DNA of 64,000 nucleotides. Source: Vigna angularis. Lineage: Eukaryota; Streptophyta; Magnoliopsida; Fabales; Fabaceae. The stretch is taken from contig NC_068976.1 of NCBI RefSeq assembly GCF_016808095.1, positions 17,137,663 through 17,201,662 of the forward strand, given 5' to 3'. The stretch's first letter is position 1, and every line of letters starts with the position of its first letter. Shown here piece after piece: positions 42,200 through 53,833 of the stretch. A model generated the notes under the pieces. The model was not told the origin of the DNA. It made no database searches and worked only from the letters and a program-made list of their open reading frames with translations. A program made the translations under genes and the position numbers.

Positions 42200-44255
42200 T
42201 CTCTTCTCTGCGTTTCTCGCTCTTTAATAATTATTTATTCCTTATACCAAAATAAAAAAATAAAAAAATTGCGCGTTGAATATTATAATTACTTGTAATA
42301 AACCGGGGATGAGAATTGGACGCCTTAGTTTCCACCACGTGGAGCGCACTATAAGCTCACATGCACCCAAGTAAGGGAATATTATACCAAGTTGCGACCG
42401 AGGAGAAACCATTGACGAAGATCTTTCCATGGTTCCAACGGTGGTCAATCTTTGCCATGCTCTGACTGAGACTACGACCGTTTGATCCTTTTAGAATCAG
42501 GTTTTCGTATTTTGCGTTTATGGCCTCACTACAACACAAACCTTTCGCTTTCATTTAATTTCCATTTTGCACTCTGAAAAGTAAAAACAAACATATGAAA
42601 AACATTTCATAGAAGTCAATGCTATTAAAACTATATCATTAATTAACTATAAAGTCTAATTTCTAAATAATTGTATTTTTTTATTCAGCCTCTTCTAAAA
42701 AAGTCACAATTTGCTTTGTTTTCCGTAGTAAACGCAATCTCGTATCCATCGTGATTATTTAACCTTATCCTATTTATCATGATTTTAATAAAAATTATCT
42801 GTTTATTAATTTCTTATTTATTATCGGGAAACTGTTCTATTTATATCATACTTTATTAATTGAACATTTATGTATGTTGTTACTAAAGTCGTTGTTGACT
42901 TTCGTTGCATGTCTGCTTAAAATGCAACAAAGTCTTTATTTTCTCTCTCAAACATGTTAGAAAATGCATTTATGATCAAAAACCAAGAATGATTTATTAA
43001 CGACATTTATACAATTTCTTAATTAATAATAGATCATTATATTTTTATTTTAGTTTTCATATTTTTATTTCAATTAATTGAATCTCTATTTAAAAAAGAA
43101 AATTTATTTAAGGCACTGTATTTGCAAAAGTACTCAATGTGGCATTAATTTTATTTCAGAAGTGTTAGTGTTAAAAATTAAATCTATTATATTTTAAAAT
43201 TGAAGTTTTTCATGCGGTAAAATTTGAATATTTTTTATTTTTAATATGTCAATATCAAAATTGAAAAAAAAAAAATAGATAACAGATAATTAACACGAAA
43301 ATGAGTGTTAATTTAAGGAAGTCAGATTGAATTTTTTATTAAGAAGAGACTTAATTAAATAAAAAAATAAATATAAAAACTAAAATAAATAAAAAATACC
43401 AAACTAAAATAAATAAAAAATACCAAACTATTAATTATTTTGTTCTTTTTTTATGGAGCTAGCTATGCTTATTATTTTAACTGAATGCTAAAACGTGCGA
43501 AACGAGAAGTCAGGCCCGTAGTAAACCTTACAGGCCCAAAGTTCCGTAAAGCCCAAACACAAGTTTGTTTTAGCCTAAAACTAAGAGGCCCATTTCAATT
43601 TGGGTCATTTTTTTGGAACGGAGGGTTCCTAATTGGGTGGTTGTTAGAGATATTAGGATAACGTCCATAAAACTTATCAAGGGTATATATAGACTCATTT
43701 TTCCTTAAAAGCTTTTAAAAGATACAAATATAAATAAAAAAATTATGAATAAAAAAAATTGGTCAAGTAATAATTTACAAATAAAATCCAAATGTTTTTA
43801 GTTTAAAATCTAATACACCTGCTTTGTTAATCAAAGTAATAATTTACCAAAAATAAATTATAATTAAAAAAAAGTGTGAATAGCAAGGTTTTTTACTTTT
43901 TTTTTTGGTCCAGAAGAGTTTTTGCATTAATTAATTTTGCACTTTAATGGGTGCTATTCACACACATGCTACATCCATCACTTTATCACTTTAGTTTTAT
44001 GAAAAGGCAACGGAGAACGTTAACAATCTGAAAACAACTAAGAGAAACACCTTTTGGGTACCATTTTTTCATTTATAAAAAGCAAACCCATAACAGCAGA
44101 ACATTGCCAATGCCACCATATGATATTTTCAACACTTACGACACTCTGATAATATAATAATATATCATATAAAAAACATTGCCTCACCCCAGAACACCAG
44201 TAACGAATCCAACCCCGACACAACAAAAGAGAAGAACCTTAATTTCTGAGAGTGT
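42200..44255. other. Spacer between the RING promoter and the bZIP 3' end
   Basis: 42300-42560 has balanced composition but no recognisable frame. 42600-43480 is AT-rich. 43510-43600 has four close copies of GGCCCA/AGCCCAA words, like the site II elements of promoters of growth and ribosomal genes, but no gene is seen next to them. 43700-43900 is AT-rich again. The right end is the bZIP 3' UTR. Confidence 0.5.
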
Positions 44256-44702
44256 TCACCACAGACACATGTTGTCTGCAGTGGCGACAATGGGGTGATT
44301 AAGGAAGGGCGTGTGCATGGGAATGATGAAATTATTGTTGGTTTTGTTATCGTTATGGTGATGATAATAATGGTTTGTATCGTTGATGAGTTTGATGATG
44401 TGATTGAAGGAGTGAAGGGTTTGAGCAAGCTCAGTCTTCTGGGCTACGAGAATGGAGTTGAGAGCGTGGAGCTTGAGATAGTGTTGGGTGGTGAGGTTGA
44501 GTTGGTTCAAGATAAGGTCATTTTCCTTCTGGAGACTCTGGAGCTGTTCGGTGAGATCATCGAAATGCTTCTGCTTTCGCATCCTTGATCTTCTGGCGGA
44601 GTCACGGTTGGATTGCTTTCTCTTCTTTCTTCTTAGTTCCATGAGAAGGTGGAGATCGTCCTGAGAGGGTGAAGTGGAAGAGGTTCCGGTGGATGAGGCC
44701 AT
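44256..44702 (-). CDS. bZIP44: Group S1 bZIP transcription factor, bZIP44/bZIP11 type
   Basis: A single exon of 148 aa, as is usual for group S1. The basic region spans about residues 24-46, with the invariant N-x7-R at Asn32 and Arg40 (NRDSARRSR). A long leucine zipper continues from LTEQLQSLQKEN through LNSIL and beyond, with Leu or aliphatic residues every seventh position. The tail is His/Asn-rich and ends DNMCLW. S1 factors bind ACGT-type elements as heterodimers with group C bZIPs and reprogram amino-acid and sugar metabolism under low energy. The leader carries the conserved sucrose-control uORF, so translation should fall when sucrose is high. The bZIP44 choice over bZIP11/bZIP2 comes from the linked RING and GT4 genes, which recall the Arabidopsis At1g75390-At1g75420 order. 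Confidence 0.93.
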   Translation of the reverse strand: MASSTGTSSTSPSQDDLHLLMELRRKKRKQSNRDSARRSRMRKQKHFDDLTEQLQSLQKENDLILNQLNLTTQHYLKLHALNSILVAQKTELAQTLHSFNHIIKLINDTNHYYHHHNDNKTNNNFIIPMHTPFLNHPIVATADNMCLW

Positions 44703-44786
44703 TGATTTAGAAGAGAAAGGGAAAAAGATTGTTAATAGTACGTAGTGATATATAATAATGAAAGGGGAAGGTGGTGTTAGGGTTAA

Positions 44787-44912
44787 TTATGAGAAAACAT
44801 AGAACCAATAGAGGAAGATAACTGAGAAAGATTGAACTAAGTGGGTCCTGCGTCTTAGGGAAGAATTTATCATAAACCCGGAACGAAGGATCTCACTCAG
44901 GACTGGAGACAT
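44787..44912 (-). CDS. Conserved sucrose-control (SC) uORF peptide, 41 aa
   Basis: Starts MSPVLSEIL at 44912 and ends SFSVIFLYWFYVFS before a stop at 44787, 84 bases upstream of the bZIP ATG. It matches the CPuORF1/SC peptide of Arabidopsis bZIP11 and its S1 relatives, including RRRTHLVQSFS and the Tyr/Trp/Phe-rich end. In those genes the nascent peptide stalls ribosomes when sucrose is high and blocks main-ORF translation (sucrose-induced repression of translation). An internal in-frame ATG gives a 28-residue version that would keep the functional C terminus. Confidence 0.96.
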   Translation of the reverse strand: MSPVLSEILRSGFMINSSLRRRTHLVQSFSVIFLYWFYVFS

Positions 44913-44925
44913 TAATGTAAAACAT
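44893..44925 (-). CDS. Short uORF overlapping the SC uORF (10 aa)
   Basis: ATG at 44925 opens a 10-codon frame, MFYINVSSPE, that ends inside the SC uORF in another frame. Ribosomes starting here would skip the SC start, as in the overlapping uORF arrangement of bZIP11-type leaders. Confidence 0.7.
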   Translation of the reverse strand: MFYINVSSPE

Positions 44926-44935
44926 GAAGGTTCAT
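44912..44935 (-). CDS. First short uORF of the bZIP leader (7 aa)
   Basis: ATG at 44935 gives MNLHVLH and stops at 44912. Its TAA overlaps the SC uORF ATG by one base (TAATG), which could allow termination-reinitiation on the SC uORF. It precedes the other two upstream starts. Confidence 0.7.
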   Translation of the reverse strand: MNLHVLH

Positions 44936-45053
44936 CTGAGAGGAAACTGGAGAATGCAGAAGCAGCAAGGGTTTGAGAAGAGAAGAAAGGGAAACAGAAG
45001 GGTAGTAGAGGAAGAGAGGAGAAGAGGAAGTAAAAATTGAAGAAGAGGGTTGA

Positions 45054-45060
45054 ATTTATA
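45054..45060 (-). promoter_or_regulatory. TATA box of the bZIP gene
   Basis: TATAAAT on the minus strand, about 350 bases upstream of the bZIP ATG. Transcription would begin near 45025, making a leader of about 320 nt that includes all three uORFs and a CT-rich stretch. Supported by position and motif. Confidence 0.6.
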
Positions 45061-48000
45061 AGAGAAAATAAGGGTGGAGAGAGTGAAAAAGGGGGTGGAA
45101 AATAGCAAGTGGGAGGGGAATATACTCCTAATGGTGGGTGCGTGGGACAGGAACACTGCATGCTTTCTAATTCTACCTACTCAACACCTCCTTTTTACAA
45201 ATCACACCGACACTAAAAATGACTCTAATCTTCCTTATATTTACAATCAGAACTCTTACTTATATTTAATGTTGGTTCTTGGATTCTTAATTAAATATAG
45301 GATCGTTTCTTACTTAAAATTGTGGAGACAATTTTGATATATTTATTTAATTTAATTGGTTAGTTTTATGTTTGTTTAATTTATTTTAATGATTAGTATC
45401 TATACCTATATATAAAAAGGTCCATACCTATATATAAAGAAGATTTATATTTATATTTGTTTTCTCTTTTACCCTTTAAATAATTTTTTTAACTAAAATA
45501 ATTATTTTTTAAATTTAATATTTTTATTCAATTTTATTTTTTTTAAATTAATAATATTCTTAATTGTTAAAGTATCTGCAAAATAAATAAAATTTATATT
45601 TATATTTACAATAACATTATAATTTTTTTATCCATGTGTTTTCACTTATAATATTAAATAAAGAAAAAAAAATCATTAGTTAAATAACTGTTTTGAAACT
45701 AGCAAAATAAAATAATATAATTAAATTATATATATATATATATATTGTATATGTCTGTAATTTAACTTTTATAAGTCAAATCTCATAAAGTTATATTGAT
45801 TTTTCGGAATCTTTTAAGTTAATAACAAAAGTTTAAAATTGAGTACTGATGACATTAAGAATGATAGAAGTATATATAAGAATTATATTTTTCACTAAAA
45901 TATGAAATTTTCTAATTTTACAAGAGAAGACAGAGCAATCACCATCAACATAGACAAAGAAAAATGGAAGCCATTAGTATGAAATGAAGAGAATATACCT
46001 TTTTATATTTCATATCATAATGGACATAGTAATTGATATATGTTTAATTAATATTTCAAAATAGCTTTGGACGCTTAATGTTCTGCTACATCTTTATTCT
46101 CTGCCTATTAATGTCTATTGGAGATAATTTTTAAAGCCTAAAAATATGTTACTTGAACTATATGATATGTTCACTTGCTAAAGACCATCACGTTAAATAT
46201 TTTTACTAAAATTATCACTTTTTTTCATGAATTTATAATTAATGGAAAATTAATTGAAAAATAGCGCAGTCAAATCCAAATATTTATGAAATGTGTCAAA
46301 GTGTAGAGATGGTATATTAACATTCAAATATAATAAAGTTAGTTTAGTCATCACACAAATATAAACATTAGTTTTCTAATAAAAGTTAATTTTGCTAAAG
46401 CTAAAACTTTAATATAAACCCTTCTAATAAAAGATAAATTTTATTTGAGTATTACTACTTTATTATTTGAAATATAAATTTACAGATCTTACATTTAATA
46501 TATTTTATTATTGTTTTTGGATATAGTTAATATATTTAAGTTTTTAGATATGCATATATATTAATTTCAAATAATATTTTTATTTTATTAGTTTTAGTGA
46601 CGAAAGCTTCTTTAAAGTTGAAACATAAACTATGATAATATTAAATAATTCATATATGCATTTTACGTAATTAGGTATGTTAATTAAAATATTGTGTTTA
46701 CTTTTATCAATTGTTGAATTTTTTAATTATAAAGGTGAGTTTAAACCACAAATCATTTGTCATATTAATGCTTGTATTCGTGTAATGCACCAGATAAATT
46801 ATCTTGAAATATTGTTTTTCAATTATTAAAAAACACACGTTCGTAATACTTGAAAATCGAAAACAAACATAAACCAATTATTTATTGAATAAAATATTCA
46901 TATATTTTACCTGACACTGGAAATTAAATTTTAATATTTATAATAATACTTCTTTCAGATGAACTATCCATAATAGAGTAAATTGAAAATTTTAATATGT
47001 CCGCATAGTGCACTATATGTCAACTTTTGTTTTTAATTTTATATTTTAAAAGTTGTTTTATGTACATGCATTGTATATATTAAAAACATATTGTAAATAT
47101 CTTTTAAGTTGTAGTTAGGTAATTAATGTCTTTAATTAAATAAAGTAAAATAATTGTTATGTTTATATATTAAATTACCTTATTATAATTAATAATTAAA
47201 ATTTAATTTATAAAAATTAATGATTTAAGTTATAATATTATTATATTTTTAATTTTTTAAACAGTATAATGTAAAAATTAATTTTTTAAATTATGTTTTA
47301 TTTTAATTTTTATTTAAAAAATTTTGCAATACGGGTCAAAAGGTAATGAGTTGAAAATTTCAACCGACTTCGTAAATGTCTGTTTTATTATCCCTAAATT
47401 TAGACATTTCTGGTCTACTGATTTAGATTGATGTTAACATATTAACATTTACTCCGTTGGAATTAATAGAGTCTATTTATGTTGAAGCTAAATATAAATA
47501 TTAATTACAATTCAGGACTCTTTCCATCATTGCATATTTTAATATATTATAAAGAATGATTTTAATTATATTATTTTTAAAACAATAATATACACTTTCA
47601 TTATTCTAAATATCTTCTATTTTATTTTATGTATATCAAATAACATTAAACTCTCCATACATATTTTATATGAATTTGTATTTTTGTTTGTACCAACCTA
47701 TGAAAGTGTTTTCAATAATATCTGTAGTATTTTAAAAACCTTTTATATAGATATAATATAACATATTAATTTACATATATGTATGTGTGTGAAAGATAAA
47801 TAATATTAATTATGTGATTTTAATAAACTATACAACATTTAAAAAATAATAATATAAATATATTTACTTAATAAAAGAGTGGAATGTTAAAGTTTGAAGA
47901 GTTTTTGAATAACCTTTACCAAATTTCTATTACTACATGGTGGTAGGTGGCTAACTTTATATGGTTCTGAACAGCAACATTAATTTGGTGATGATTTTGA

Positions 48001-50168
48001 ACAGTGGAAGTACTTTCCTATTACAGCAGCAGAAGTTGATGCTGAATTGTCCATCACTGTCTTGTTTTCCATGGAAGGGCCACAGGACAAACCATTATAA
48101 CGAAAGAAGGAAATGAAAACACAAAATCATGCAGAAAGTCGTTTGTATATTAATTCGGGAGTGTGAAGTTTTCCATACACATGAAGCTTCACCTCAATTA
48201 TTGTTCATAAAAGTAGAAACTTCAGTTGGTGTTTCTCGTATTTTGGTGGTAGCTGGTGTTTTGTGAGTGCCAAAAGTGGTCCCTCCCAATACATGCACTT
48301 CACATAAGCACAAAATCTAGTTTCATGATTAACAGAGGCTGATGTAATTATAAAGAATATTAACAAGTAAGTGTACTGACAATAAGCGCAATCTCAAAAC
48401 AAACGATTAATTAACTTTTCAAAACGAAGTAGATAGATCGATTATTAACACATATTTGTATCACGTATGTTAAAAATATCTTAAGATAATTAGTAAGGTA
48501 AAATATATTTATAAAATAATCAATTTAGGTCAATTTTAAACAAAAATTTATTTTAAAATCTGTAAATATAATATAAAATAAAAAAATAAATTATTATATT
48601 TATTAAATATTTAAGACTTAATTGTGATAATCAGGAAAAACCGACTTGAACGTCAGAATATAGTTCTCAGTCTTGTCAACCCGAAACCATAAATAATATT
48701 GAATGTATCTAACGTTAACTTTTTTACCACTGAGAAAAAGTTAAGTTCCATTTGTAAGCAAGTTGATGAAAAGCACTTGTAGATGGTTAAATTTGATTGC
48801 ACAAGTAGAAAGTATATGACCTATAGTGCGTTTCATCACATTAAAATATTATCTAATATTATCCACTAAAATACTTTTTTATTTATGGTATCCATCACAT
48901 TATATATAAATTTTCATTTAAAATTTATTTAAATCACAGAATATTTTTCTTTAATTCAAATAATTTTTTTTTTCAAATCCATTCAAATTTACTGTCAAAT
49001 CCAAAGTGTACGAACTGTTTGATACCGTGGTCACCATGGAAAGCAATGGCCATGCATTGTAGCTCAATATAGGTAAGCAAAAAAAGATGATGTGAAGGAA
49101 CTGATTCAGACATTTTCTCACACTTCCTCTCCAGTAATAAAGTGCTTCAAGATTTCATAATTAACAAATATATGCATAACATTTTTCCCATATGTTTTTA
49201 TAAAATTATTATAATCTTTATCTATTATAGTAAATGTATGTATTTTTCTTTTACTTTTCTTATGTCCCTTTCTTCTTTTGCTAACTTTTTGAGTTGTATG
49301 AATAATTAGGTATATATTATTTTGATAATAATATAGCAAAGTCATGATTTACCACCTTGAAGGACCTAATAACTTTTGTGAATTAGTATCTAAAAAGAGA
49401 AATTGCAATGACGTTTTCATGCAGATACTATTTTCTTTTTCCTCCTTAAGATTTCCATTTCGTTATGTCTCTATCAGAGGCTCCAAAAATAATTACTTAA
49501 TGCCAAGGGAACTATTGTACCATTTTTTTAATCACTAAGAAATTCACCTATTCTATTTCTACATAAGTTTTGTATCAAAAATATTTATATAACTTAACCA
49601 TATAAAGAGAATAAATTTCTTTTAATTTTTTATTTATAGTTATAGATCTATAATTATATATAAATTTTATCCTTTTGTACTACTTTTAAAATTTAAATAA
49701 TTTGTAGATATTTAAAAATGCGTATACACAGTGTGTTTATACTAGTATATATAAAATAAATATATTTTTTATAAAATTATTTTATAAAAAATAAAAACTA
49801 ACCAGCCAACTTCAAAGACTAGTTCAATTATTTACTCAAAGTTTAAGTAGGAAAAAATATATAAAAATTATTATAAATAATGAGCTCTTGCTTTTTTCTT
49901 CCTTTAACAATTAATTAGGGTTTTTATTTGTCAATGGAACTCTACCCTATGTATCCTAATTATTATAATAAAGAACATATTGTGGTGCCAAAAGAATATA
50001 CCCAAGGGATTCTCATTTAAATTCCCCATGAACTTAAACAATTCACTACATTAGGAACTTCTCATCACCCCATCAAATTCTTCATTTTTTACTTTCATTG
50101 GCCAAATCTTTCACCTTTCTTTATTAAAGTAACTCGTCATTTTCCTCTGCTATATTAAAATATTACGT

Positions 50169-50241
<73 letters not shown>

Positions 50242-51119
50242 CTAAACAACTTTAATGACATATGAATAAGAGGTTAAGAGAGTGATATATATTTAGGTTA
50301 CATATTTTCCACTTTGTCATCAGCTAACATTTCGACATAAAATTTACTTGAACTTTAATCCTGACATTTATTTTAGACATTTTTAAAAAAACATATGATT
50401 CTGGTTCAAACCAAAATTTAAAATAAAAAATTTACGTTAAATTAAAACGTAGTGTAATATGAATTTTAAAATTTACATCAAATATTAGAAAATTCAGCAT
50501 AACATCAAATATTATGACATTCAACATAAAAAATTGTTTGTATTACAAAAATTGTAACAGAATATTTTTCAAGTCAAAATATTTTATGATTAGATAAAAA
50601 ATTTGTGACATATAAATGACTTTATTTTCCAGTCGTTTCAATGTGAAAATAATTCCCTCCAAGTGCAATAATTGCAACTATCTCTTTATGTTTCTTTCTA
50701 AACCTACGAGCTCTTAGATTAAAAACAATGAAAAAAAAAGTGACACGTTGTGGAAAAGGCGTTGGTGGTCGGTTTGTTGGGCCACGAAGTGTTTTTCCAC
50801 TTTCCACAGAGGGGTCCCAAATCTAATCTTATTCGTGTTACATCATCCATCAACAGGAACACTCGTGTTTGCATTCATCTTTTTAACATCAACTAATAAA
50901 CTGACAAGAGTAACTACATGCAACATGTATTGTGTTGAATGATAATAATACATGTTAGAATTCCAAATCTGACGTTACATAAAAACGGACGAGAGAGTAG
51001 AGCATCATATAAAATTAAATATCCATTAATCTATTATTTTAAAATTTTAAATAAAAAATAATGTTAAATTCTTATATGATTGGAATCAAATCTCATTAAT
51101 GATGCTATAGACATATGGA
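45061..51119. other. Long AT-rich intergenic region, no gene seen
   Basis: About 6 kb, largely A/T, with no recognisable coding frame on either strand. More balanced islands at 47920-48340 and 50630-50950 have no protein match that I can identify. Microsatellites occur near 45727 and 50170. The left 200 bases should contain the bZIP promoter. Confidence 0.6.
50171..50237. repeat. (AT)n microsatellite
   Basis: An almost uninterrupted AT dinucleotide run of about 66 bases. Likely polymorphic in length. Confidence 0.95.
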
Positions 51120-51124
51120 TTATA

Positions 51125-51399
51125 TGTGAAGAATGAAGTCCCACATTGGTGGGAACTTCTAAAGTGGTATGGCAAGGTGGTTATAAAAGAAACCCCTTGC
51201 CCCCTTTGTAACACATCCCATTCTCTCATTTCTTCTCTCCTTTCTTGAATTCTCATAATTTTGAGAAGTTCTTTAGTGAAAGAGAGAGGTGCTGTAAATT
51301 TCTTTCAGTAGTATAAAATTTCCATTTTGTCTATCATCGGTATTTTTCTCTTCTCTATTTTAGTTGTGTGTGCTTGTGCTGTATGACTGATACCCAACA
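51125..51399 (+). repeat. 5' LTR of the copia element
   Basis: 275 bp, from TGTGAAGAATG to TACCCAACA. It contains a TATA motif (TTATAAAAG, about 51181) that would serve as the element's promoter. No difference from the 3' LTR was seen. Confidence 0.95.
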
Positions 51400-51400
51400 G

Positions 51401-51412
51401 TGGTATCAGAGC
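51401..51412 (+). other. Primer-binding site, initiator tRNA-Met type
   Basis: TGGTATCAGAGC one base after the 5' LTR, the standard reverse-transcription primer site of plant copia elements. Confidence 0.92.
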
Positions 51413-51719
51413 TATTGGTTAGTATTCCGCTGCTATTGTCATTAGAATAGTGTTGGTAAAATTCTGAGTATGCTCTGTGGTTGCGGTTTAATCCGATCTT
51501 CCACATCAGAAAAGAGTTATTACTGGAAACATTTGGTAGTGTGAAAGTGCTGTCTGGGAAAGTTCTGGCTAGGAAAGACTTGGTACTTAAGAGTGTCCGT
51601 TTGTGACCCACCTCTCTTTCCTGGGAACTTCTTGGTGCTTTACTTCACGGTTTACCTGTACTGTTCCAGTAGATAAAACTATTCATAGTGAGAAGTGCAT
51701 AAGTCGGTTCTTAAAAACC

Positions 51720-52532
51720 ATGACAACAAAATACGAGTTAGAGAGGTTCAATGGCAACAATTTCGCGTTGTGGAAATTGAAGATGAAGGCAATTTTGAGA
51801 AAGGACAATTGCATAGCTGCAATTGAAGGAAAACCCGCAGAAATGACGGAGCAGAAGTGGAAAGAAATTGACAATAACGCCATCGCGAATTTGCACCTAT
51901 CAATGGCAGATTCAGTGTTATCCAGTGTGGCGGAAAAAGAAACAGCAAGGAAGATTTGGGATGCCCTCATAAAATTATATGAGGTGAAGTCTCTCCACAC
52001 AAGAATATTCGTGAAGAGGAAACTCTACACTCTCCGGATGAGTGAGTCCACAACGGTGACGGACCACATCAACCATCTGAACACTTTGTTTGCCCAACTA
52101 TCAGCGGCTGATTTCAACATAGTTGAAAATGAACGCGCAGAGCTTCTACTGCAGAGTTTACCCGACTCGTATGATCAACTCATCATGAATATTACGAATA
52201 ATAATATTGAAGGTAGTCTACACTTTGAGGATGTTGCCGGAGCAATTCTTGAAGAAGAATCCAGGCGAAGGAACAAAGAAGACATGCTGGAAAGTTCAAA
52301 GCAAACACAAGCTTTGGTGATGATAAGAGGAAAATCAACGAAATATGGGTCTAGTGGGAGTCAGTCCCATGATATATCTCAAAGTAAGAAGCATCTCAAA
52401 TGCTACAATTGTGGTAAGAGGGGGCATGTCAAGAAAGAATGTTGGCACGAGAAGAGTGGAAGAAAGAACTCTGAGGCATCAACCTCACAAGGTTGTATGG
52501 CAAATACCTCAGAGGATGAAAATATTCTGTGA
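51720..52532 (+). CDS. gag: Copia Gag (capsid/nucleocapsid) protein
   Basis: 270 aa, uninterrupted. The N-terminal part (RFNGNNFALWKLKMKAILRK) begins the UBN2-type gag domain, followed by LYTLRMSES and LLQSLPDSYDQL, all typical of Tnt1-like copia Gag. A CCHC zinc knuckle, CYNCGKRGHVKKEC, lies near residue 230. Gag packages element RNA into virus-like particles in the cytoplasm. ATG 51720 was chosen because homology begins at MTTKYELERF; the upstream frame to 51603 has no homology and no better ATG. The frame stops soon after the knuckle instead of running on into protease, so only Gag is made. Intactness next to a ruined pol suggests it is maintained by function. Confidence 0.93.
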   Translation: MTTKYELERFNGNNFALWKLKMKAILRKDNCIAAIEGKPAEMTEQKWKEIDNNAIANLHLSMADSVLSSVAEKETARKIWDALIKLYEVKSLHTRIFVKRKLYTLRMSESTTVTDHINHLNTLFAQLSAADFNIVENERAELLLQSLPDSYDQLIMNITNNNIEGSLHFEDVAGAILEEESRRRNKEDMLESSKQTQALVMIRGKSTKYGSSGSQSHDISQSKKHLKCYNCGKRGHVKKECWHEKSGRKNSEASTSQGCMANTSEDENIL

Positions 52533-53553
52533 GAAAGAAGGGAGGTCTGGTAAGTCATAAAAGCTCAGAAGATCATGGCATATGCTTATGGGAGATACGT
52601 TGCAAAAGGCTAATGCAATGGTTACATCGACAAGTCAAGAAGAAGCGGTGTTGACGTGACATCGTACTTGGACAAATGTCAAAGTGAAGTTTGCAAGGCA
52701 GAACGTAATCTGTACCCGGGCTTAAACATAGATCAGGGTTTGCTAGTTTGACTACCAGAAAAGAAAACACAAGAAGACTTGGTTCATTCTGATGTAAGGG
52801 AAACACCGAAGTTATTCCTAGGAGAAGCAAAGTTTATTCCAGGAGTTTGAGTGTATTACATCAAGAGGAAGTCAAATGTGTTGTTACCAGTTCAAGGAAA
52901 CTAAAGCACAAGCTTGAAACTGGGGAAAGAATTAAAGTGCTTGGATATGCTAACAATGTGAAGGGGTATTGCCTATGAGTTTCACCATTCATAAGGTTAT
53001 TGTTAAGCAGGAATAAAATGATGCTCCAACCAGAAGGCTTTGAAGAACAAGAAAACTTGGTTTGTAGGTTGAACAATGGCTAGGGAGTTTCATATGAAGG
53101 ACTTGGAACCGACAAACAAGATTTTAGGGATGCAAATTCACCGAGACAGAAAAAGATAGGAAGATTTGGCTTTCTCAGAAGTAAAACTTACTGAAAGTCT
53201 TGCGGCGCTTCAACATGCAAGAGTGCAAGCCAGTTTTACCCCATCTCCTATCAATCATCCTCAAGTATGAGTCCTAGCAATGAAGCGGAGAGGATGGAGA
53301 AGTCTCGAGTACCGTATGCATCAGTGGTGGACAGCCTTATAATTGCTATGATGTGTACAAGACCTAGACATTGCATAAGCAGTGGGAGTGGTTAGTAGGT
53401 TCGTAGCAGGTTTTGGTGGAGAGCAGTGAAATATTGATTGGGTGTTGCATTGCGTTTCGGAGATTCGATTCTACTGAAAGTTTAACGAGCAACATGAAGG
53501 CAAAAATGGTGTGAAGATTTGATTAGTTTCATCAAAATCTTCAAGTGGGAGAT
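52533..53553 (+). pseudogene. Collapsed pol region of the copia element
   Basis: No long frame remains. Short stretches resemble copia RT/RNase H order, for example a segment near 53145-53260 (RKIWLSQK and LRRFNMQEC-like) and one near 53310-53370 (PYASVVDSL-like), separated by frameshifts. Protease, integrase core and most of RT are missing. The final 12 bases form the polypurine tract. Confidence 0.7.
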
Positions 53554-53828
53554 TGTGAAGAATGAAGTCCCACATTGGTGGGAACTTCTAAAGTGGTATG
53601 GCAAGGTGGTTATAAAAGAAACCCCTTGCCCCCTTTGTAACACATCCCATTCTCTCATTTCTTCTCTCCTTTCTTGAATTCTCATAATTTTGAGAAGTTC
53701 TTTAGTGAAAGAGAGAGGTGCTGTAAATTTCTTTCAGTAGTATAAAATTTCCATTTTGTCTATCATCGGTATTTTTCTCTTCTCTATTTTAGTTGTGTGT
53801 GCTTGTGCTGTATGACTGATACCCAACA
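53554..53828 (+). repeat. 3' LTR of the copia element
   Basis: 275 bp, identical to the 5' LTR on base-by-base reading, followed directly by the TTATA target duplication. Confidence 0.95.
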
Positions 53829-53833
53829 TTATA

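Larger units (their letters stand above)
51120..53833 (+). mobile_element. Recent copia-type LTR retrotransposon, gag only (internally deleted)
   Basis: The element spans 51125-53828 (2704 bp) with a perfect 5-bp target duplication TTATA at 51120-51124 and 53829-53833. LTRs 51125-51399 and 53554-53828 are both 275 bp and identical base for base by eye, with TG...CA ends. The primer site TGGTATCAGAGC (51401-51412) fits initiator tRNA-Met, and a polypurine tract AAGTGGGAGAT precedes the 3' LTR. Gag is intact, but the interior after it is only about 1 kb instead of the 3 kb or more needed for protease, integrase and RT. Scraps of the RT/RNase H end survive near 53140-53410 in broken frames. The identical LTRs show a young insertion, so it must have moved using enzymes from another copy. 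Confidence 0.95.

Noticed and set aside
41971..42255. Plus-strand ORF beginning MDSVVSVSQSKRG
   Set aside because: It lies antisense to the probable 5' leader of the RING gene; its second half is a hydrophobic translation of a T/C-rich tract with no homology.
48000..48330. Balanced-composition island as a possible microRNA precursor
   Set aside because: I looked for a complementary arm nearby and found no convincing hairpin.
53140..53410. Surviving RT/RNase H-like pieces as an intact pol
   Set aside because: Frames are broken and most of protease, integrase and RT are absent; described as collapsed and not joined.
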